Shown here: piece by piece, positions 7,471 to 13,539 of the stretch
Numbering within the stretch: position 1 is the stretch's first letter
Layout: each line of letters begins with the position of its first letter
Assembly (NCBI GenBank): GCA_011375245.1
Contig: DRMA01000045.1
Span: 1-15,241 of the forward strand
Origin: Thiothrix sp.
GTDB lineage: Bacteria > Pseudomonadota > Gammaproteobacteria > Thiotrichales > Thiotrichaceae
Length of the DNA: 15,241 nucleotides
Reading direction: 5' to 3'
Notes under the pieces: generated by a model
The model's database searches: none
The model's input: only the letters and a program-made list of their open reading frames with translations
Told to the model about the DNA's origin: nothing
Position numbers and translations under genes: made by a program

Positions 7471-8862
7471 TTAGTTGGCTTGAGCTATTCTTTGTTCTAA
7501 TAAGACATTCCAGTTTGTCTTTTTTAATGGAACCCACTGACCCTTTGATAATGTCGTTAATACAACTAAATCAGAACCTTGATTATCATCAGTAAAATCC
7601 ATCTCTAAGCCACCAAGATTAAACTTATGCCCTCTCAATGCTGCCATTAAATTGTCACGGGTAATTGGCTTGTTTCCTCTTGCTGCTGATACTTCATTTT
7701 TATGGATATCACTAGCATTGCCACTCTTACTGCTTTTGCCATGCTTTTTGCTCTTGCCAGTCGTACTCACGACCACTTTTTCTTGTTTCTTTTCTTTTTG
7801 CTGTAGCTGTTGCAAACCGTGAAGTAGTAACTTGCCAACAATATAACCTTCTTGAGAAACATAGCCGTAATCTTTCCCCAAATCTCTACGTGCATCTTTA
7901 ACAATAGCCAAATCGCTATCTTGTAGCGGAACAACTTGCGTCATAATTACTTTGTCTCTAACACCAAATTTTTTCAATGACTCAGCAAGATTCCCTGCGC
8001 CTGTAAAAGAAACCGCACTATAAACCCATGCCTCATTTTTACTCTTTGCATAAGCAATAAAGCGTGAAATGGAAGCGTAAGCACCAACCGTAACAATGAG
8101 GCGACAAGACGTACCTTGCTTCTTCTCCCATGCTTTCAATGAGTCATAGCCTGCACGTGCTGTAAATGTATTTCGCGCATAAACACCCACAGGACCCATA
8201 CCATTACGTTTAGGTCTATCACCTTTCATGTTAATAATTTGATCTAATGTTGCAACAACAGAGCCTGAAGCACTTGTATTACTAAGTGCCTTACGAATAC
8301 CTTTAATACCTGCCATGCCATAGGCATCATTCTGTACATAAGCGCAGATACCTTCAGGTTTCACGCCATTTTTCAGCGCTGACTCAATAACGGCTTTTGT
8401 TTCTTGTACATAGCTCGCACGGTAATTAATAACATTAGGATTATTAGCACGTAATAGACCTGCTCCCGTAAAAAAGCCAATGGCAGGAATATTATGGTGT
8501 TCCAAAATAGGTAAAGACACTTTTGCAGTCGGCGTACCCACATTACCTGCAAATAAGAATACTTTCTGATCAACTAATGCTTTTGTAGACGCACTGGTTT
8601 TCACAGGATTGTAAGAATCATCCAGCGTAACAAAACGAATTTTTTTTCCTGAAATAGTTTGGTTTTTCAACGCAGCTTCTATACCTGCTTTCATACCTAA
8701 ACCCAAACCACTAGAGCGCCCTTCTAAATCCATGACACCGCCAATTGTAATTTCGGACTGACTAACACCGTCTTCGCTATAAGCATATCCTGATAATACT
8801 TGAGTCAGTGCGAGTAGCCCCAATTGTCCAATCGCCATCATATATTTTTTTTTATTCTTCAT
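7471..8862 (-). CDS. Periplasmic type I substrate-binding protein (Peripla_BP_6 / LivJ-like)
   Basis: A 463-residue exported protein. Residues 1-29 are a Sec signal peptide (KNKKK, hydrophobic core, cleavage near SGYAYS); no lipobox Cys is present. The mature part has the two-lobed fold of branched-chain amino acid/amide-binding proteins: ITIGGVMDLEGRSSGLGLGM, then AGNVGTPTAKVSLPILEHHN and IPAIGFFTGAG in lobe 1, KPEGICAYVQNDAYGMAG opening lobe 2, and YVSQEGYIVGKLLLHGL in the return. A Lys/Ser-rich insertion (about 355-395) precedes the C-terminal segment typical of the family. No permease or ATPase gene lies nearby; the neighbours are CheW and the chemoreceptor, so a sensory role is inferred. 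The ligand cannot be told from sequence. AAGG lies before an A-run and the ATG. Part of a transport system coded elsewhere is the main alternative. Confidence 0.88.
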   Translation of the reverse strand: MKNKKKYMMAIGQLGLLALTQVLSGYAYSEDGVSQSEITIGGVMDLEGRSSGLGLGMKAGIEAALKNQTISGKKIRFVTLDDSYNPVKTSASTKALVDQKVFLFAGNVGTPTAKVSLPILEHHNIPAIGFFTGAGLLRANNPNVINYRASYVQETKAVIESALKNGVKPEGICAYVQNDAYGMAGIKGIRKALSNTSASGSVVATLDQIINMKGDRPKRNGMGPVGVYARNTFTARAGYDSLKAWEKKQGTSCRLIVTVGAYASISRFIAYAKSKNEAWVYSAVSFTGAGNLAESLKKFGVRDKVIMTQVVPLQDSDLAIVKDARRDLGKDYGYVSQEGYIVGKLLLHGLQQLQQKEKKQEKVVVSTTGKSKKHGKSSKSGNASDIHKNEVSAARGNKPITRDNLMAALRGHKFNLGGLEMDFTDDNQGSDLVVLTTLSKGQWVPLKKTNWNVLLEQRIAQAN

Positions 8863-8937
8863 TTTTTTTCCTTATGCCAGATCTGTTATCACATATTATT
8901 TATTAGTTACCAATATTATTTAACATGTGCTAAGTCG

Positions 8938-9465
8938 CTATAGTTGTGAATTTTTCAGTTGCCTTAATAATTCTGAATGATTTATCTCATAAATAATATT
9001 TTTTTCATTCTTCAATGTTTTTTTTAGCCATACAGGTGATTTTTTAGGTGCAGGAGCATCACTATAATTATTGATAAAAATAATCTCTGGAAGCTTGTCT
9101 ATTTCAAAGATAATAGGCGAATGATCCTGATGTTCCAGCATCATCAATTTTTTATTTTTCAATCCAGTATGCTTTCCTGTTTTTAAAAAAACATGCATAT
9201 TCACAATAGGCATAATGTTACCTCTAATACTGGTTACTCCAGAACACCATTCAGGTGCATAAGGTACATCATTAATAGTAAACTCGTACAAGTTTTCTAC
9301 TTTGATACTTTCCTCAAGTAGAAAATTAAATAAACCTACCGTATAAAAAAAGCGAGTCTGATTATAAGATTTGTTTTTTTGAGAAGATTGAGGTAATTGG
9401 GATGGTTTAAATACTGATTCAGTATCCTCCCCATTTATATCCCCCATAGCAGTTATGGTATTCAT
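8938..9465 (-). CDS. cheW: CheW-type adaptor protein (PilI-like)
   Basis: A 175-residue cytoplasmic adaptor that couples the chemoreceptor to the kinase. After a non-conserved polar N-terminus of about 35 residues, the CheW fold runs from about 37 (TRFFYTVGLFNFLLE) to 170. The core signature is PEWCSGVTSIRGNIMPIVNM (71-90), where R81 matches the conserved Arg in CheW's receptor/kinase contact region. The SIRGNxxPIV form also fits PilI. It lies between the first response regulator (141 bases upstream) and the binding-protein gene (75 bases downstream), all on one strand. An in-frame Met at residue 7 is an alternative start; the first ATG has a weak GAGTG upstream. Confidence 0.88.
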   Translation of the reverse strand: MNTITAMGDINGEDTESVFKPSQLPQSSQKNKSYNQTRFFYTVGLFNFLLEESIKVENLYEFTINDVPYAPEWCSGVTSIRGNIMPIVNMHVFLKTGKHTGLKNKKLMMLEHQDHSPIIFEIDKLPEIIFINNYSDAPAPKKSPVWLKKTLKNEKNIIYEINHSELLRQLKNSQL

Positions 9466-9606
9466 TTAAATAACACTCATTTTTATTATTATTACTTATT
9501 GAGATTATTATTGAGCTTAATTCACTATTTCTATTTTCAACCGTGGTTATTTATAGTTATAAAAATTTAAGGATAAAATAAGCGACAAAGCATTGAATAA
9601 TACAAG
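9466..9606 (-). promoter_or_regulatory. AT-rich leader before cheW; possible internal promoter
   Basis: A 141-base very AT-rich gap with no gene. On the minus strand a TTGTCG is followed at about the right distance by T/A-rich hexamers such as TTTTAT and TATAAC, a poor promoter match. I see no hairpin followed by a T-run, so transcription from the upstream regulator gene could continue through. Confidence 0.2.
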
Positions 9607-9969
9607 TTAAAAAGTTGCTACCTTAGTAAGCACCTCTGAATCCTTAAAGGGCTTTACAATATAATCCGTTGCACCTAGGCGCTTCGCCCAATGTTTATCA
9701 ACAGGATTTGCCTTACTAGAAACCATGATAATAGGAATATCGGTTAATGCAGGATTTTTCCTAATACTTCGACATGCCTTATAGCCATCACCATCGGCCA
9801 TAACAATATCAAGCATGATCATATCAAAGTTCAACTTTTCACTGAGTTCAATTGCCTGATTACCAGAGTTTGCTGTAATGGTCAGGTAGCCTGCTGTTTC
9901 AAGTATGGATTTTAGATGAAGTAATTGGGTTTTTGAGTCATCAGCAATGAGGATAGTCTGTTGAGCCAT
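9607..9969 (-). CDS. PilH/CheY-like single-domain response regulator
   Basis: A 120-residue stand-alone receiver with no output domain, first gene of the chemosensory cluster. Acid pocket D10/D11 (LIADDSKTQ), phospho-acceptor D54 (MIMLDIVMADGDGYKA), S84 (IIMVSSK) and K106 (YIVKPF) are all present, so it should accept phosphate. The run DKHWAKRLGATDYIVKPF resembles PilH (D-K-x-W-x-K-R-x-G-A-x-D-Y), the second regulator of the Pil-Chp system. The usual Pro after the acceptor loop (DIVMPG) is Ala here. The ATG has AAGGA nine to ten bases upstream. The gene starts 99 bases after the DUF11-protein stop; no terminator is evident between them, so read-through from that gene cannot be excluded. Confidence 0.9.
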   Translation of the reverse strand: MAQQTILIADDSKTQLLHLKSILETAGYLTITANSGNQAIELSEKLNFDMIMLDIVMADGDGYKACRSIRKNPALTDIPIIMVSSKANPVDKHWAKRLGATDYIVKPFKDSEVLTKVATF

Positions 9970-10068
9970 TATTTAGATTCCTTTTTGTAATCATATTTAG
10001 TCATAGAAACATACTATTTAATAATAAATAAAGCTAATAATAACGATAGATGGGGGATTCCATAGCTC

Positions 10069-12756
10069 TTAATCCAATTTCACACCAAAATCTAATACCA
10101 GTGTTCCACCTGCTGAGACAGTAATAGAAGCACCACCAACACTACCGCCTGTAATCGAGCCATCCTGCCCCGCTACACCACCCGCTAAATTCCCTGCTGA
10201 CACATGAGGTACCGCTCCTGCCTGATAAAACGTAGTAAACGAGGGAGCTGCATCATCAATACGCACATTATTAACAGGCAGCGCACCTTTATTTGTTGCC
10301 GTGAGGCGATACATCACACACGCTCCAGGATTCACCTGAAACTCGGATGTCACATACCCCGAATCAGCATTACCATCACAATCACTATCAGGCGCTTGTT
10401 GTTTCAAAATACTGACTTTTGATTGACTGACGGTAGTAATGTCCTGCACATAAGCTGTTAATGGCATACCGATACACATATTAGCCACACCATCGTCTTG
10501 CTTTCCCGTAACAGTAACCGTACGGGTATCTTGACTGCCTAAGGGGGTATTAGCTGGCGCAAAAATTTTAATCAATAGCGGGAAGCTTTCACCTGAGTTC
10601 AGCATTTGATCCGTAAGCTCAGTATCATTACTATCAAGTTCGCCATTATTATTCACATCATGATAGACAATAGAACTCCAACCTGCCTGTGTTTGATCCG
10701 TAGTCAGTTCAATATTAATACACTCAAGCGGCGTATTGCCGTTATTGCTCACCAAATGCGCATAGGTAATACTACTGCCAGGCTCCACTTGTCCCACCTG
10801 ACTTGGCTCAATACTTAACGCAGGTAGCTCAGAAACAATCACCGCATCATGCTTAACATCACTTGCGCCCGTAATCGCTGAATAGGCTTTAAAGTAAACC
10901 GAATGTGACACCCCATCAGCTTGTGCATCACTAGGAACACTGACAACAGCACAGACTTCCTCCGCCTCTCCCGCTGAAATAACCGCTGTACTACTAATCT
11001 CTTGACCTAATTTACTACACCCCCCTGCCCCGCCTTCACGATGAAAAACCACGCTCCAATTCGTATCAAATGTACCTGCTGCAAAATTGCTATTACTAAA
11101 CTGCAATTGGTAACTACGTGCAACTGCACTAGTATTATTTACAAATAAACGGAAAATTGCTTGCTCACCAGGGGCAACAGTTTCGGTGGTTAATGCTGCT
11201 GTTGTTGCCCCTATACCTGCACCTAATGCACCGGCTTGTCCAACAGCAGCGTTATTAGTCAAATCAACACTATCAACAGTAATTACACCAAGATGATCAG
11301 TAACAAGATTAGAAATACTGGAATCAAGTGAAGAAGTCGCTATTTTGGTCACGCTAAAGCCACGCCCGCCATTATCGCCACTTGCATGGGTTGGTAAAAC
11401 AGCTTTGAGCACCACTTTATAGAAATCACCTGCATCCAATGGTCCAGTATCAACAACACTATTCGCATTGCTATCTAATAAAGGCGTAAAACCATCAGAC
11501 TTATACAATTGGAACACCGTGCCTGATGGGAAGGTACTCCCTGCAGTATCAATACTAATGTCAAAGGTATCCGTCGTATTCCCCGTATTCCAAATGATAT
11601 TATCAAAACTAACCGTTGCCCCCTGTACAGCACTAGCAACCGTCACAGGTTCAGCAACACCATCAGTATCATCAGTATCCGAGCCGTTAGCCACAACATT
11701 AGGCATTGCGATAATTTCAAAAGGCACACGGTTAGTAACAGCAGATGGAATATCAGTAGTACCATTGTTATAGGCAAACTTAGCAATATTCACTAACGTA
11801 CTAGCAGCAAGCCCTGCATCAATCATCACTTGAAAGCTAACAGTTCCCGAAGCTCCCGCATCAACACTGGCAATAATAGCGGTTACTTGATGACTATTAA
11901 ACGGCAAACTTGTACAACTATTATCATAAGCACAATAACTAATTCCTGCCTGTGCATCTTCATTTGCATCAGTAAGTGGCGCTCCTCCTTCGCTCCATAT
12001 CGCATGATCATTAGCACCATCAGCGAAATAACTCATTCCCGTAGGCAATACATCTATTAGTGTCACATCTGTAGCAGCCACTGCACCTGTATTTTTATAG
12101 CTCAAGGTAACCGTATAAGCACCACTTGGCGAAGCACCAGAGCTTGCACTGAGGCTTTTTGTCACCTCAATAATCGCTTTATCTGACACAGTAACAGTAT
12201 CGGTATTGGTTTGCTGTTGATTACTATCAAAAACACTTTCACCTTGTACGGTTAACTGACCGTTTTGTCCATCCGTTGCTGCTGAGGGGATCGCCGCGGC
12301 AACAACAAAATAAAATGCGTCTTCAGCACTTAACAAACCTGTAGAAATAATTGGTGTTGTACTATCAGGGAGTCCATTTTGATCAGTATCAGCATAGATC
12401 AGCAAACTATCAAAATCATAAGCATCACCTGTATTATTAGTAGCAGTTAAACTAAATGTATCATCCCCATTGCCTGTATTAGTTAATACATGTGGGAAAT
12501 AAACACTATTACCTGCTGCTCCAAGACGTGATTGGTCTTGCATCAATGTCATTGCGCTTACTTGTTGTATCAACGTTTCAACAACATTCGACGTGGCAAT
12601 TTGTTCAATCCCCCCTGCATCTTTATAACTCGCAGATGCTTGGTTTTGAATTAACGTCCCCGCTAGAGGGGGAGCTGCCTGTAGGGTTAAAGAAAAGAGC
12701 AAATTCGCTATAAAAAGCCAAATTGCCAAAGGATAATGTCGTTGTTGATCATACAT
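10069..12756 (-). CDS. Large secreted DUF11-type repeat protein
   Basis: An 895-residue exported protein. It has a signal peptide (residues 1-27, hydrophobic core IWLFIANLLFSLTL, cleavage near LQAAP) and then a chain of beta-rich immunoglobulin-like modules. One clear DUF11-type module is at about 196-310 (VTKSLSASSGASPSGAYTV, LSYKNTGAVAATDVTLIDVL, PTGMSYF). A second is at the C-terminus from about 800 (MYRLTATNKGALPVNNVRI). The modules between repeat a NTGN / calcium-loop-like / LxAGxxxxVxxxxPxxA pattern. Acidic DxDxNGxxD loops start at residues 123, 428, 700 and 790. Eight Cys fall in pairs (275/281, 580/602, 679/761, 793/813), consistent with periplasmic or surface disulfides. There is no C-terminal membrane anchor or LPXTG. 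DUF11 proteins often occur with OmpA and barrel genes, as here. Function unknown; a surface or matrix structural role is inferred. Confidence 0.8.
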   Translation of the reverse strand: MYDQQRHYPLAIWLFIANLLFSLTLQAAPPLAGTLIQNQASASYKDAGGIEQIATSNVVETLIQQVSAMTLMQDQSRLGAAGNSVYFPHVLTNTGNGDDTFSLTATNNTGDAYDFDSLLIYADTDQNGLPDSTTPIISTGLLSAEDAFYFVVAAAIPSAATDGQNGQLTVQGESVFDSNQQQTNTDTVTVSDKAIIEVTKSLSASSGASPSGAYTVTLSYKNTGAVAATDVTLIDVLPTGMSYFADGANDHAIWSEGGAPLTDANEDAQAGISYCAYDNSCTSLPFNSHQVTAIIASVDAGASGTVSFQVMIDAGLAASTLVNIAKFAYNNGTTDIPSAVTNRVPFEIIAMPNVVANGSDTDDTDGVAEPVTVASAVQGATVSFDNIIWNTGNTTDTFDISIDTAGSTFPSGTVFQLYKSDGFTPLLDSNANSVVDTGPLDAGDFYKVVLKAVLPTHASGDNGGRGFSVTKIATSSLDSSISNLVTDHLGVITVDSVDLTNNAAVGQAGALGAGIGATTAALTTETVAPGEQAIFRLFVNNTSAVARSYQLQFSNSNFAAGTFDTNWSVVFHREGGAGGCSKLGQEISSTAVISAGEAEEVCAVVSVPSDAQADGVSHSVYFKAYSAITGASDVKHDAVIVSELPALSIEPSQVGQVEPGSSITYAHLVSNNGNTPLECINIELTTDQTQAGWSSIVYHDVNNNGELDSNDTELTDQMLNSGESFPLLIKIFAPANTPLGSQDTRTVTVTGKQDDGVANMCIGMPLTAYVQDITTVSQSKVSILKQQAPDSDCDGNADSGYVTSEFQVNPGACVMYRLTATNKGALPVNNVRIDDAAPSFTTFYQAGAVPHVSAGNLAGGVAGQDGSITGGSVGGASITVSAGGTLVLDFGVKLD

Positions 12757-12835
12757 AGTAATGCCTATTATTATTGTTATATATAGACTTTCACATAAAT
12801 AATTTCCATGAAAACGGTTACTTTAATGCTTCCTC
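12757..12835 (-). promoter_or_regulatory. Candidate promoter/leader region of the DUF11 gene
   Basis: After the terminator-like hairpin, 79 AT-rich bases precede the DUF11 start. On the minus strand a TATATATAAC tract at about 12777-12786 could hold a -10 element; no good -35 is seen at the right spacing. TAGG seven bases before the ATG is a plausible ribosome binding site. A separate promoter is expected if the hairpin stops transcription from the OmpA gene. Confidence 0.3.
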
Positions 12836-12862
12836 AAAAAGGGCAACCACAAGGGATTGCCC
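12836..12862 (-). terminator. Rho-independent-type terminator after the OmpA lipoprotein gene
   Basis: On the minus strand the arms GGGCAA and TTGCCC enclose a ten-base middle (TCCCTTGTGG, which can add a short CC/GG pairing) and are followed at once by TTTTT. It lies 54 bases past the OmpA-gene stop. The plus strand has no T-run after the hairpin, so it would act only on the minus-strand transcript. Confidence 0.65.
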
Positions 12863-12868
12863 CTACAA
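12841..12868. repeat. REP-like palindrome of the GTAGGGGCAA...TTGCCC type
   Basis: The terminator hairpin is part of a longer motif which, on the minus strand, reads TTGTAGGGGCAA, then TCCCTTGTGG, then TTGCCC. Closely similar palindromes (GTAGGGGC...CCCTTGTGG...GCCC) are, as I recall, dispersed in many copies in intergenic DNA of diverse bacteria. Only one copy is seen in this window, so its repeat nature rests on that recollection. Confidence 0.5.
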
Positions 12869-12915
12869 AGGAAATTTAATAAGTGAATATCTATATGCAA
12901 GATTGTACAAATACC

Positions 12916-13539
12916 TTACTTCACAGGTAACGGTGGTTTAAAGCCTGTTTGCTTTGGCTGGATCTCCAGCGCTAACGGTCTACCACTACTATCTAATAGC
13001 ATCAACTCAACACGTCGATTGATACTTCGTTCTGATTTTGAGTTACCTAAAATAGGTAATTCTTCTCCCAAAGCAGAAAGCAAAATTCGCTCTCTACTAA
13101 TCCCTTGTTGTCCCATATAAGCAAGCACTGCATTCTGTCGTCTTAACGCCAATTGACGGTTATAACGATTACTTCCTTTAACATCGGTAAATGCCTGTAT
13201 ATTGACTTTTAATGCAGGATTTTTCTTTAATATCGCAATATCTTTCGTTAAACGTTCTGTTTCTGTTGCTTCCAAAGTCGCTACATCAAAGCCAAAATAA
13301 ACCGCTGGCTCCCAGTGCAAGCCAGCAATACCTTGCTTTTCTATTTGCTTAACAATTTTAACCTTGGTAATCACTTTTGCTTCGGGTAAATCACAGGTTT
13401 TGTCATATTTAGCAAACAATTGATCTTGTGTTGCACAGCCTGATAAAACACTGACACTCATGTTTACGACCCCTAATAGAGTTGCGAATAGAATCGCTCT
13501 TTGTAATTTATTATTATTGTTATTCATTAGTATTCTCAT
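12916..13539 (-). CDS. OmpA-family peptidoglycan-binding lipoprotein
   Basis: A 207-residue lipoprotein. It has a signal peptide with lipobox LSGC (Cys35), a linker, and an OmpA C-terminal domain at about 78-182: YFGFDVATLEATE, FTDVKGSNRYNRQLALRRQN and SINRRVELML. D119 and R134 have the 15-residue spacing of the Asp/Arg pair that grips diaminopimelate in OmpA-like domains. Asp36/Ser36 sorting does not apply: residue 36 is Ala, which favours the outer membrane. It would tether the envelope to peptidoglycan, perhaps together with the barrel protein upstream. Its ATG overlaps that gene's TGA as ATGA, suggesting translational coupling; an in-frame ATG 12 bases further on is an alternative start. 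A terminator-like hairpin follows the gene. Confidence 0.88.
   Translation of the reverse strand: MRILMNNNNNKLQRAILFATLLGVVNMSVSVLSGCATQDQLFAKYDKTCDLPEAKVITKVKIVKQIEKQGIAGLHWEPAVYFGFDVATLEATETERLTKDIAILKKNPALKVNIQAFTDVKGSNRYNRQLALRRQNAVLAYMGQQGISRERILLSALGEELPILGNSKSERSINRRVELMLLDSSGRPLALEIQPKQTGFKPPLPVK

Noticed and set aside
10204..12713. Plus-strand open frames inside the DUF11 gene and similar frames inside the kinase gene
   Set aside because: They are antisense to well-supported coding sequence and show no domain, start signal or sensible composition.
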